DNA of 6,777 nucleotides from contig SLOR01000286.1 of NCBI GenBank assembly GCA_007132395.1, forward strand, positions 1 through 6,777, given 5' to 3'. The position numbers and the translations under genes were made by a program. Positions 1-6,292 of the stretch are shown here, piece by piece. The notes under the pieces were generated by a model. That model saw only the letters and a program-made list of their open reading frames with translations, searched no databases and was not told the origin of the DNA. The stretch comes from Bacteroidales bacterium (GTDB taxonomy: Bacteria > Bacteroidota > Bacteroidia > Bacteroidales > UBA7960). The stretch's first letter is position 1. Each line of letters starts with the position of its first letter.

Positions 1-873
1 CACCTGTAAATATACACATTCTTTTGACCCGAAACCGCTATAAAAACGGGCCAGGTTCCTGTTGTCAGAACCTTCAAAATCCAGCGTTAAATCATGTTCG
101 CTATAGTCCTTGATAAACTGATCTATGATGGCTGTCATGGCTCCGTTTTCGCGGGCCGGGGGTGTGCTGCCCGAAAAAATAAGGATGGTTTTTTTGTGAG
201 AATACAAAAATACAACCCCTGCGCAAAAATTGTTCTGCGCGTCCCAGGCAGTATAAGCCTTGGCGTTGCCCCTGTAAATTCCTGAATGTATCAGATGCTT
301 CAATGTGTTGTATTGAGCCTCACCGAGGTTTTTAATGCTTTTACCGCGATATCGCCGAAAGCTTTCAATAATGATTTCCGGGTCGGATGCGGGTGTTACA
401 AATATTTTATTTTTTGCTGCCTTTTTGAGGTTGCGCAGGGTATTGGAAGAATAGTTTTTCTGAAGAACACTGTAAGGGCTTATTAAATCCAGTTCGAATG
501 TGGTATGTTTAATTAGTTTGACCCCTTTGATGTTCTCTGTCCGGTTATGGATGTTGAGGTTGTAGTTTATAAAGCGAAACCGGGAGGGGATATGTTCTAT
601 GAACTTTTTTACCATATCCGGGGCCAGGGGGGCAGGCGAAAAAACGCCCAGCTGCTGCACGAAAAATGGCTGGTAAACATAAGGCCATCCGGCTTTTTTC
701 TCAACGGGTAGTGGCATTACTGCCTGGTAGTCATCCATCACCAGGGCTGCCCAGCCCGGTGCTACCTGGTCGAGGTAAAAGGAATAGGGATAAATAATGC
801 CGTTGAGGGACTGGTCAATGCATTGGTCCCACCTTTCAAAATTTATATCCTTATTTTCCACGAACTGTATCAT
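1..873 (-). CDS. FemAB/GNAT-like acyltransferase, C-terminus cut by the window edge
   Basis: The minus-strand frame is open from an ATG at 873 to the left edge, giving 291 residues without a stop. It starts MIQFVENKDINFERWD and contains YQPFFVQQLGVFS (about 67-79). The C-terminal half has the features of a GNAT/FemAB fold: a segment NTLRNLKKA (144-152), FSGSTPPARENGAM (233-246), then LDFEGSDNRNLARFYSGFG (264-282). That last motif is typical of Bacteroidota proteins annotated as GNAT or FemAB-like acetyltransferases, which transfer acyl or aminoacyl groups, often in cell-envelope synthesis. The true substrate is unknown. Related proteins are, from memory, about 300 residues, so only the last few residues are probably missing. 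The start is supported by a 4-base ATGA overlap with the stop of the upstream deacetylase gene, suggesting translational coupling and a joint role. Family-level assignment is fairly secure; function is inference. Confidence 0.8.
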   Translation of the reverse strand, partial: MIQFVENKDINFERWDQCIDQSLNGIIYPYSFYLDQVAPGWAALVMDDYQAVMPLPVEKKAGWPYVYQPFFVQQLGVFSPAPLAPDMVKKFIEHIPSRFRFINYNLNIHNRTENIKGVKLIKHTTFELDLISPYSVLQKNYSSNTLRNLKKAAKNKIFVTPASDPEIIIESFRRYRGKSIKNLGEAQYNTLKHLIHSGIYRGNAKAYTAWDAQNNFCAGVVFLYSHKKTILIFSGSTPPARENGAMTAIIDQFIKDYSEHDLTLDFEGSDNRNLARFYSGFGSKECVYLQV

Positions 874-2273
874 TGTGCTGTGCGGTTATTGGTGTTTTTA
901 TCGACATGCCCGCTTATTGCTTCAGCACTTATGTTTGGTTTAATTCCGGTGCTCCCTCCGAAGCAGATTTGTTCAAGCATCTCTGTATACACTTCATGCC
1001 ATCCCTGCCATGCTCCTGTGTTGCTTAACGTATCGTTGTGCCAGAGGGAGATAAATGTTCCATTTACTTTTTTTACCTTTTCTGCAAGTTCAACACTTTT
1101 GGCGAGTGCTTCTTTACGGCTTAGGTTCATGTAATCCTTCAGTGTTCCGTCCATCACCGCCAAAGGGTATATTTTCAGGCGTGTTTCTGTTTCTTCCGGA
1201 AGGTTGTAAAAGTTGAAAGGGGTACACGTACCGGCTCTGAATCCTGTATGGGAGGCAAATCCCATGGAAAAGTCTCTCAGGATATTGTATCGTATTAAAT
1301 TAAGGTAGGTGTCGGGAAAATGAATTTTCAGAAAATGCTGCCTTGAATTTTCCACGGTTCTGTTAAGGGTAGCGGCCACCGTTTTTATTTCATCCAGGAG
1401 CTTGCCGGGTTTCTGATGGGACGCAAAAGAGGGGTGCAGGCCTGTTTCGGCATAATCGCCAAGCCTTTTCAATAATAGGTGAAATTGCTGAGAATAAATG
1501 GATATGTTTCTGTCATAGGGGCCATACTGGGCTGCCAGGAAAAAGTAAACAGGATGGAGTTTGTACTTTTTTTGCAGCTCCAGTTGAAATTCATAACTGT
1601 CATAGGGGTCGGGGTTTTTCCCCGATAAAACAAGGATGCGTTGCCTGAAATTGGAAAAGTCAAGTGTGAAAATATCCTTTATAAAAGCCAGCAGGTTTCT
1701 CGTAACCCCTCTGCCCTTGTAGGCATATGCCACATCAATATCGTAGGTGGGGATAAAGGAAAACTGCTTTTGCACGAAGGGAGTAGCCGGGAATCGCTCC
1801 AGGATTTTCTGCCTTAGTTCAAGGGCCTGCACATCTACCAGGGGAGTTTCCAGAAAGTTGTGCTGAAAGGCAAAGCTTTGGTCGGCCTCAAAGCGGCCGT
1901 ATCGGTCCTCCAGATAGGGAAGGTATTCTTCGTAACGACTTACCAGGTAAAAGGAAGAGGAGAATATATCATAGCCCAAATCGCAGTGGCCTGAATCCTT
2001 TGGCTCCGGAAATAGAATGGGATTGTTATGGTTTTGGGAAAAACTGGGGGTAAATTCCCTGATGCCCTTCTCCAGTAAAAATCCCGATGGGAAAATGTTA
2101 ATGGAATCGTCGGGAAATTTTTTGCCGGAGTAATTGATTCTGGCCCCTTTGAAATTGATGAATTTCTCAGGAGAAGAGGTTACGGCATATTCAAAACCGC
2201 AAATTTCTTTAAGTATAAGTTTTGCAATATATTGTATCCGGTTACTTTTTCTTGGAGCATAAAGCAGTACCAT
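870..2273 (-). CDS. NodB-type polysaccharide deacetylase family protein (Bacteroidota form)
   Basis: The gene encodes 467 residues with no signal peptide. The N-terminal ~165 residues look like the helper domain that precedes NodB domains in this family (I believe DUF7033). The NodB-like part begins at TYDIDVAY (176-183), whose D178 and D180 match the motif-1 aspartates. It continues with TGLHPSF (277-283; H280 fits the motif-2 metal histidine), SRQHFLK (310-316), GFRAGTCTPF (344-353; R346 fits motif 3) and SLWHND (409-414; H412 fits the last catalytic histidine). Members remove acetyl or similar groups from polysaccharides. Here the first histidine of the usual HxxxHP metal site is Glu276, so activity or metal binding may differ. 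The gene lies 40 bases after radC and overlaps the acetyltransferase start by 4 bases. That pairing suggests envelope or exopolysaccharide modification. The last ~30 residues look unconserved. The ATG is preceded by no strong ribosome-binding site. Confidence 0.85.
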   Translation of the reverse strand: MVLLYAPRKSNRIQYIAKLILKEICGFEYAVTSSPEKFINFKGARINYSGKKFPDDSINIFPSGFLLEKGIREFTPSFSQNHNNPILFPEPKDSGHCDLGYDIFSSSFYLVSRYEEYLPYLEDRYGRFEADQSFAFQHNFLETPLVDVQALELRQKILERFPATPFVQKQFSFIPTYDIDVAYAYKGRGVTRNLLAFIKDIFTLDFSNFRQRILVLSGKNPDPYDSYEFQLELQKKYKLHPVYFFLAAQYGPYDRNISIYSQQFHLLLKRLGDYAETGLHPSFASHQKPGKLLDEIKTVAATLNRTVENSRQHFLKIHFPDTYLNLIRYNILRDFSMGFASHTGFRAGTCTPFNFYNLPEETETRLKIYPLAVMDGTLKDYMNLSRKEALAKSVELAEKVKKVNGTFISLWHNDTLSNTGAWQGWHEVYTEMLEQICFGGSTGIKPNISAEAISGHVDKNTNNRTAQ

Positions 2274-2313
2274 AGTCTTGCAGCAGGTTTCTCAGGGTTA
2301 AAGATAACAATAT

Positions 2314-3030
2314 TTAAAGCAATCCTTCATCGGCAAAGCTAAAGTATTTGTCCTGTCCTATTATGATGTGGTCAAGCACTGGTAGATCGAGAAACAGCCC
2401 TGCGTTTTTACATTTTTGCGTAATCTCCGTATCTTTTGCGCTGGGCTGAACATTTCCGCTGGGGTGGTTATGGCAAAGAATTACGGAGGAAGCATTTTCT
2501 TCAAGGGCAAGTTTGAATATTTTTTTGGGGTCGGCCACCGTGCCTGCAAGGCTTCCTTCACTGATTTTCAGGGTTCTTTTAACTACATTGCCACGATTAA
2601 GGATAATAATCCAAAACTCCTCGTAATTGTTGTCGCTGAGCAGTGGGTGCATGATTTCGAAGGCATCGCGGCTGGAGGTAATTTTTTTTTTCTGCAAACC
2701 GTCATTAAGCCTTCGTCTCCTGCCTATTTCCAGTGCCGCGGCAATATTTATGGCTTTGGCTTCTCCTATCCCTTTGAACTTAATGAGCTCTTTGATGCTC
2801 AGTCGCGATAGTTCTGAAATGCTGTTTTGGGTGGATGCAAGGATATTGCGGGCCAGGTCAACGGCCGAAAGTTGTCGTGTGCCCGAGCCAATGAGTATGG
2901 CAAGCAATTCTCCGTCGCTAAGTGCCATGGGGCCTTTGGCAAGCAGTTTTTCGCGGGGCCGGTCGTCGTGTGCCCATGATTTTATACCCGCCGGCCGTGG
3001 GCCTGCGTTTTCGTTTTCGTTCTCTTTCAT
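2314..3030 (-). CDS. radC: RadC family protein (JAMM/MPN+ domain)
   Basis: The product is 238 residues, full length for RadC (UPF0758). The N-terminus carries the family signature WAHDDRPREKLL (19-30) and LSDGELLAILIGSGT (37-51). A helix-hairpin-helix-like stretch FKGIGEAKA (85-93) follows. The C-terminal JAMM metalloprotease-like domain has HNHPSGNVQPSAKD (187-200), fitting the HxH-x7-S-x2-D zinc motif with H187, H189, S197 and D200. E137 or E138 is the likely catalytic glutamate. Despite its name, a direct DNA-repair role of RadC is doubtful in the literature, and its substrate is unknown. The coding strand holds a run of ten A at 2691-2682 (Lys-Lys-Lys-Ile) and GAAAAC-type repeats at the start (ENENEN); both are slippage-prone, but the frame is intact. 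The gene follows a terminator and has only a weak -7-like match (TATATTCG on the minus strand, 3055-3048), so it may depend partly on read-through. Confidence 0.95.
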   Translation of the reverse strand: MKENENENAGPRPAGIKSWAHDDRPREKLLAKGPMALSDGELLAILIGSGTRQLSAVDLARNILASTQNSISELSRLSIKELIKFKGIGEAKAINIAAALEIGRRRRLNDGLQKKKITSSRDAFEIMHPLLSDNNYEEFWIIILNRGNVVKRTLKISEGSLAGTVADPKKIFKLALEENASSVILCHNHPSGNVQPSAKDTEITQKCKNAGLFLDLPVLDHIIIGQDKYFSFADEGLL

Positions 3031-3070
3031 TACATAGCCTGTTTAGACGAATATAATGAATTGCAGGCAT

Positions 3071-3103
3071 AAAAAAAAGGCCTTTGTAAAACAAAAGCCT
3101 TTT
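3071..3103 (-). terminator. Intrinsic terminator after tRNA-Glu
   Basis: Read on the minus strand, the sequence forms a 13-bp stem: AAAAGGC-T-TTTGT pairs with ACAAA-G-GCCTTTT, with one U·G wobble and a TTT loop. The stem runs into eight T. It lies 4 bases after the tRNA-Glu discriminator base and 40 bases before the radC start, so it should end the tRNA transcript and insulate or attenuate radC. Confidence 0.85.
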
Positions 3104-3107
3104 GGTG

Positions 3108-3179
3108 TAGCCCGTAGGGGATTCGAACCCCTGCTACCAGGATGAAAACCTGGCGTCCTAACCCCTAGACGAACGGGCC
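3108..3179 (-). tRNA. tRNA-Glu (anticodon UUC), copy downstream of rpsT
   Basis: On the minus strand the 72 bases fold as a standard cloverleaf. The acceptor stem GGCCCGT/ACGGGCT includes a G1·U72 wobble. The D arm is closed by GTC/GAC. The anticodon stem CCAGG/CCTGG encloses TTTTCAT, giving anticodon TTC. The T arm is AGGGG-TTCGAAT-CCCCT and the discriminator is A. The 3' CCA is not encoded (CAC follows) and must be added by the nucleotidyltransferase. The gene is identical over all 72 bases to the copy at 3550-3621. It has a promoter-like match just upstream and a terminator just downstream, so it can be an independent unit. Confidence 0.97.
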
Positions 3180-3194
3180 GTTTTTTAAGCACTG

Positions 3195-3224
3195 CAAAAT
3201 TATAGAATTTTTTAAAACTCCAAA
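3195..3224 (-). promoter_or_regulatory. Bacteroidota-type promoter for the second tRNA-Glu
   Basis: The minus strand reads TTTG (3224-3221), 18 bases, then TAATTTTG (3202-3195), an exact match to the TTTG/TAnnTTTG consensus of the Bacteroidota primary sigma factor. Transcription would begin around 3188, a few bases before the tRNA 5' end at 3179. The match is seen in the sequence; activity is inferred. Confidence 0.6.
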
Positions 3225-3247
3225 TAATTTTTTTCCGCAGGCTAAAA

Positions 3248-3499
3248 TTATAGCTGGTTTACGTAACGGGTCAGTTTAGATTTAAGGTTGGAAGCCTTAT
3301 TCTTGTGGATTACTGAACGCTTGGCCAGTTTATCCAACAATGCCACTACCTTGGGAAGTGATTCCGTCGCCTCGTTCTTATCTTTGGTCAGTCTAAGCTT
3401 TTTCACCGCGTTGCGGGTAGTTTTAGCATAGTAACGGTTGCGCAATCTCTTGGCATTGTTTGACCTGATCCTCTTTTTTGCTGATTTATGGTTGGCCAT
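3248..3499 (-). CDS. rpsT: 30S ribosomal protein S20
   Basis: The 83-residue, very basic protein begins MANHKSAKKRIRSN, the hallmark S20 N-terminus, and continues with KTTRNAVKKL (27-36) and the C-terminal HKNKASNLKSKLTR (65-78). S20 is a primary 16S rRNA-binding protein of the small subunit that helps early assembly. The length matches the family (about 83-90). It sits between two identical tRNA-Glu genes, 50 bases after the first and 68 before the second. It has no good promoter match of its own, so it is probably co-transcribed from the promoter ahead of the upstream tRNA. No Shine-Dalgarno is visible; a 12-base self-complementary AAAAATATTTTT lies just before the ATG. Confidence 0.98.
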   Translation of the reverse strand: MANHKSAKKRIRSNNAKRLRNRYYAKTTRNAVKKLRLTKDKNEATESLPKVVALLDKLAKRSVIHKNKASNLKSKLTRYVNQL

Positions 3500-3549
3500 A
3501 ATAAAAATATTTTTTTAAGTCTTTCTGTAATATAAATGTTGTTAGTAAG

Positions 3550-3621
3550 TAGCCCGTAGGGGATTCGAACCCCTGCTACCAGGATGAAAACCTGGCGTCC
3601 TAACCCCTAGACGAACGGGCC
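3550..3621 (-). tRNA. tRNA-Glu (anticodon UUC), copy upstream of rpsT
   Basis: This is the same 72-base cloverleaf as the copy at 3108-3179, with anticodon TTC in loop TTTTCAT, a G1·U72 pair, discriminator A and no encoded CCA. Identity extends one further base past the 3' end (73 bases in total), and the flanks then diverge. It is the first gene of the tRNA-Glu/rpsT transcript and lies about 17 bases after a strong promoter match. Confidence 0.97.
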
Positions 3622-3637
3622 TTGCTAAAAAGGAGTG

Positions 3638-3668
3638 CAAATGTAAAACTAATTTTGGGATTCTCAAA
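3638..3668 (-). promoter_or_regulatory. Main promoter candidate of the tRNA-Glu/rpsT unit
   Basis: The minus strand reads TTTG (3668-3665), exactly 19 bases, then TACATTTG (3645-3638), a full match to the Bacteroidota consensus at the preferred spacing. The predicted start, about 3631, leaves a leader of about 10 bases before the mature tRNA. Confidence 0.7.
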
Positions 3669-3740
3669 AATAATTTCAAAAAAATATTGAGCCATTTGTC
3701 ACCATTACGCCTGCCAAAATCTATTTCTGAAAAGGCGGTG

Positions 3741-3770
3741 CAAAGATGCATATTTTATTTTATCTGACAA
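3741..3770 (-). promoter_or_regulatory. Possible second, distal promoter of the tRNA-Glu/rpsT unit
   Basis: The minus strand reads TTG (3770-3768), 19 bases, then CATCTTTG (3748-3741), one base off TAnnTTTG. It would start near 3734 and give a leader of about 110 bases. Tandem promoters are common for stable-RNA operons, but the match is weaker than the proximal one. Confidence 0.35.
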
Positions 3771-4096
3771 TAATAAGGTTTGTCCTGCTGACTGCTTTTA
3801 TGTTGAAACATTCTATGTGGCAGGTTATAATTGAGATCATCTGCTGAGAAAATCTCTTAAGAGACAGGCATTTTTCAGGGGGATTTTGGCATGAATATTT
3901 TTACACGAAACACCTAAAATAAGAGAGTAGCCAGGCATGCATATATGTTTATATTATTATTCGGGCAATGCCCAATAAAAGGGCAAAAGGCACGATTTTT
4001 TTTTGTTACTTTGCAACTTTGAGATACTTGCTTTATATTTTGTGAAGAAATATCTGTAAAATATGAAACTCCACGCAAACATTACACGTAAAAATG

Positions 4097-4126
4097 TATG
4101 TGTAGTTTTATTTTTTTTTATATTTG
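4097..4126 (+). promoter_or_regulatory. Promoter candidate for the OmpA/TPR lipoprotein gene
   Basis: TATATTTG at 4119-4126 matches TAnnTTTG exactly. TATG at 4097-4100, 18 bases upstream, is a three-of-four match to TTTG. The start would be near 4133, giving a leader of about 88 bases that is A-rich up to the ATG. The region is so AT-rich that chance matches are likely. Confidence 0.45.
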
Positions 4127-4220
4127 TGGTTGTTTATAACCCAAACATGAGATAAAAAGGAGTATTAACTTAAAAGAGAACCCCAAAAAACGCAGTTTAA
4201 TCTAATATAAATTAAAAACT

Positions 4221-5957
4221 ATGAAGAACGTAAAAGTATTAGCTGTATTGCTTTTAGTAGCAGCAATTTTCAGCAGTTGTGGACTGAATAAAATGATTAG
4301 GGATTATGGTGATGGTATCAGCTATACTCCCCAGGTGAATCCACTTGAAAACCATGGAGGTGAAGTAGCGGTAGATGTTAACGGTCGTGTAAGTGATAAG
4401 TATTTCCACAGACGGGCCAAGCTCGAGCTTACGCCTGTTTTGGTTTATGAAGGTGGTGAAAAAGAACTCTCTACAGTGTATTTAAGAGGCGATAAGACTT
4501 CTGGACAAGGTACTGTAGTTAACCGTGGCTCTGCTACCTCTTTTGCCATTAACGATGTAGTTGCTTTCGAAGAAGGAATGGAAGCTTCGGAGTTAATCAT
4601 CAGGGCAAGAGTTTACAGAGAAGGTCGTGAAGGCGACATCACACCTCTGGAAGACAGAAAAGTAGCTGATGGGGTAGTTAACACCTCACAAAAGGTTGAC
4701 AAAGGACAAGACATCGCTCTTGCTCCCCACGGATATGAAAAAGAAACCCTGGTTACAAGATCTGCCAGTATATATTTTGCTTACATGAGGCACAATATCG
4801 ACTGGAGACTGGCTCTTAACAGAAAAGATGAAAACCAGAAAAAAATTGAAGAACTGACCGACTTCCTGAAAAAACAGTGGAAACTTAAATCAGTAGAAGT
4901 AAATGCATGGGCTTCCCCCGAGGGTGAAGTAGCATTTAACGAAAGACTCTCTGAAAACCGTGGTAAAGCAGCTGAAACTTATGCAAACAATCTTTTCCGC
5001 AGACTCGAAAGAGAACTCAGTGTGGAAATGGAAAAGCCCGAGTTGAAAGTTACTGCCAAAGGTGAAGACTTTGATGGTTTCATGAGGCTGCTTAACGCTT
5101 CTGACATTCAGGACAAGCAAGCTATCTCTAATGTTATCAATTCTCAGCTTTCACCTGCTGAAAGAGAAAGAAGAATCAAGGATATGACTATCATCTATGC
5201 TGAGATAGAAAAACTTCTTGAGCCTTTGCGTCGTGCAGAAGTAGTTGTTACTGCTTACGAACCCAAGAAAACTGACGAAGAAATCGCGAGACTTTCTACC
5301 GCAGAACCTGCGCAACTTGACGTGAAAGAGCTGCTCTACGCTGCTACACTTACTGATGACATGCAAACCAAATTGGCTATCTACAGATCAGCTCAGGAAA
5401 TTTTCCCACAAGACTACAGAGGCTTTAACAATGCTGCTTACGTAAACCTTAAGCTTGGCAATGCAGAAGCAGCTGCAAGAGACCTGGAAAAAGCTAATCA
5501 GCTTGCTCCTAACAACGCACATGTACTCAACAACCTGGGTGTTGTTGCTGCATGGGAAGGTGACCTTGATAATGCACAATCCTACTTCGAGGCTGCACAA
5601 GGACAAGGCGCAAGAGTAAACTACAACGTAGGTATCCTGATGATTCAAAAAGGTGACTACCAGGCTGCTCTTACCTCTTTTGCCGGTCGCACCTGCACCC
5701 ACAATGTTGCTTTAGCGCAACTGATGGCAGGAAACGAAGCTGCTGCAATGACCAATCTGGAGTGTGCTCCCGAAAGCGCTTCTGTTTCTTATCTGAAAGC
5801 CGTTATTGGTGCCCGCAGACAAAACAACAACATGGTGTTTGAAAACCTCAGAAAAGCTGTTCAGCTTGACCCAGCTCATGGTGAAAGAGCCAAAACAGAC
5901 CGTGAATTTATCCGTTACTTCAACGTGGCTGAATTCCAGGAAATAGTTAGAAGATAA
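4221..5957 (+). CDS. Outer-membrane lipoprotein with OmpA-like region and TPR repeats
   Basis: The 578-residue protein begins with a lipoprotein signal: MKNVK, a hydrophobic stretch, and lipobox FSSC with Cys20 as the lipidated residue. Residues ~30-190 look like a beta-rich domain. Residues ~180-345 resemble the OmpA-like region of Bacteroidota surface proteins: VNAWASPEGEVAFN (227-240), LSENRGKAAETY (243-254), GEDFDGFMRLLNASD (281-295) and LRRAEVVVTAY (335-345). The usual TD of OmpA domains is replaced by ASPEG, while the LSxxR arginine is kept. From ~370 there are TPR-type helices, clearest at YRGFNNAAYVNLKLGNAEAA (399-418) and HVLNNLGVVAAWEGDLDNA (434-452). It may anchor or organise envelope components in the periplasm; the exact role is unknown. 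Codons are biased to GCT/GCA, GAA, AAC and AGA/CGT, unlike the minus-strand genes, suggesting high expression. It is monocistronic, with a hairpin 17 bases after the stop. The start lacks a Shine-Dalgarno but follows an A-rich stretch. Confidence 0.85.
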   Translation: MKNVKVLAVLLLVAAIFSSCGLNKMIRDYGDGISYTPQVNPLENHGGEVAVDVNGRVSDKYFHRRAKLELTPVLVYEGGEKELSTVYLRGDKTSGQGTVVNRGSATSFAINDVVAFEEGMEASELIIRARVYREGREGDITPLEDRKVADGVVNTSQKVDKGQDIALAPHGYEKETLVTRSASIYFAYMRHNIDWRLALNRKDENQKKIEELTDFLKKQWKLKSVEVNAWASPEGEVAFNERLSENRGKAAETYANNLFRRLERELSVEMEKPELKVTAKGEDFDGFMRLLNASDIQDKQAISNVINSQLSPAERERRIKDMTIIYAEIEKLLEPLRRAEVVVTAYEPKKTDEEIARLSTAEPAQLDVKELLYAATLTDDMQTKLAIYRSAQEIFPQDYRGFNNAAYVNLKLGNAEAAARDLEKANQLAPNNAHVLNNLGVVAAWEGDLDNAQSYFEAAQGQGARVNYNVGILMIQKGDYQAALTSFAGRTCTHNVALAQLMAGNEAAAMTNLECAPESASVSYLKAVIGARRQNNNMVFENLRKAVQLDPAHGERAKTDREFIRYFNVAEFQEIVRR

Positions 5958-5974
5958 TTTCTTCTAAATACATT

Positions 5975-6009
5975 GAAAGGCCACCCAATAGCAGATTGGG
6001 TGGCCTTTC
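5975..6009. terminator. Perfect 15-bp hairpin, terminator of the lipoprotein gene
   Basis: GAAAGGCCACCCAAT pairs without mismatch with ATTGGGTGGCCTTTC around the 5-base loop AGCAG. It begins 17 bases after the lipoprotein stop codon. The plus side is followed only by CATTTTC, a weak T tract, so termination efficiency is uncertain. The stem is symmetric and could also act from the other strand. Confidence 0.8.
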
Positions 6010-6292
6010 CATTTTCAGGGAATCGATTATTTCATGGTTTTTGTTTTATTTATTTTACATAATGCTTAATTTTAACTTTCAAATCAACGATAGCACTTTT
6101 GTTGTACCTCAAACAAGATGAAAGACAGAATATCCCGTTTGCAAAAATGAAAGCGAGAGGCTACATACACAACTTTTCCGGCCGAATTTTCCAGCCTTCT
6201 GCAACACTGTTTCTGCTTATGCTTCAGCCATGCGTGCTTTGCAGGTATGTCATTGCGAATTTTTTCAACCCAAAAAACAATTCAGATTTCTT
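6010..6292 (+). other. Leader-like region upstream of the cas6-like gene
   Basis: About 280 bases contain no gene I can support. The first ~80 bases are very AT-rich. From about 6120 the composition becomes more even and two overlapping plus frames stay open. One is a 69-codon frame (6099-6308) that overlaps the cas6 start and looks spurious. The other is the cas6 frame itself, open from 6122 with an alternative ATG at 6230. CTGCAACAC (6199-6207) can pair with GTG-CT-TTGCAG (6234-6244), a 9-bp stem with a 2-base bulge around a 26-base loop. No direct repeats of CRISPR type are seen. Confidence 0.5.
6071..6101 (+). promoter_or_regulatory. Weak promoter candidate for the cas6-like gene
   Basis: TTTA (6071-6074), 19 bases, then CACTTTTG (6094-6101) differ by one base each from TTTG and TAnnTTTG. 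The spacing is right, but the match is only moderate. It would give a leader of about 185 bases before the ATG at 6293. Confidence 0.3.

Larger units (their letters stand above)
3622..4220. other. Divergent AT-rich intergenic region without a convincing gene
   Basis: About 600 bases separate the leftward tRNA/rpsT unit from the rightward lipoprotein gene. I see no credible protein: the open frames here are short and the one overlapping the tRNA is composed largely of tRNA sequence. The region holds promoter candidates for both directions (3638-3668, 3741-3770 and 4097-4126). It also holds a 12-bp palindrome at 3853-3864 and alternating inverted repeats GGGCA/TGCCC/GGGCA at 3963-3985, followed by a T run at 3996-4004. 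A further partial promoter-like match (TTACTTTG) lies at 4006-4013. The region is large enough to hide a small RNA, but nothing here proves one. Confidence 0.6.

Noticed and set aside
94..486. Two plus-strand open frames at 94-285 and 286-486
   Set aside because: They lie opposite the acyltransferase gene, whose 291-residue frame has family motifs throughout.
2416..3037. Plus-strand open frames opposite radC
   Set aside because: radC is full length with all signature motifs; these are antisense shadows.
3107..3621. Integration-site duplication (att sites) by an element inserted in tRNA-Glu
   Set aside because: Both copies are complete tRNA genes and the 369 bases between them hold only rpsT and its spacers, with no integrase or mobile cargo.
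3542..3751. 69-codon minus-strand open frame
   Set aside because: Its C-terminal third is the tRNA-Glu gene read as protein (ending in GSRGSNPLRATY), and the remainder covers the promoter region.
3853..3867. Remnant of a transposon end (Tn5 mosaic-end match of 10 bases)
   Set aside because: Only 10 of 19 bases match, with no inverted partner, transposase or target duplication; a chance match within a palindrome is more likely.
4890..5702. Minus-strand open frames inside the lipoprotein gene
   Set aside because: They are antisense to a continuous 578-codon frame with a lipoprotein signal and TPRs, and have no recognisable features.
6010..6292. CRISPR array or repeat next to cas6
   Set aside because: I searched for 25-40-base direct repeats with regular spacing and found none in the window.
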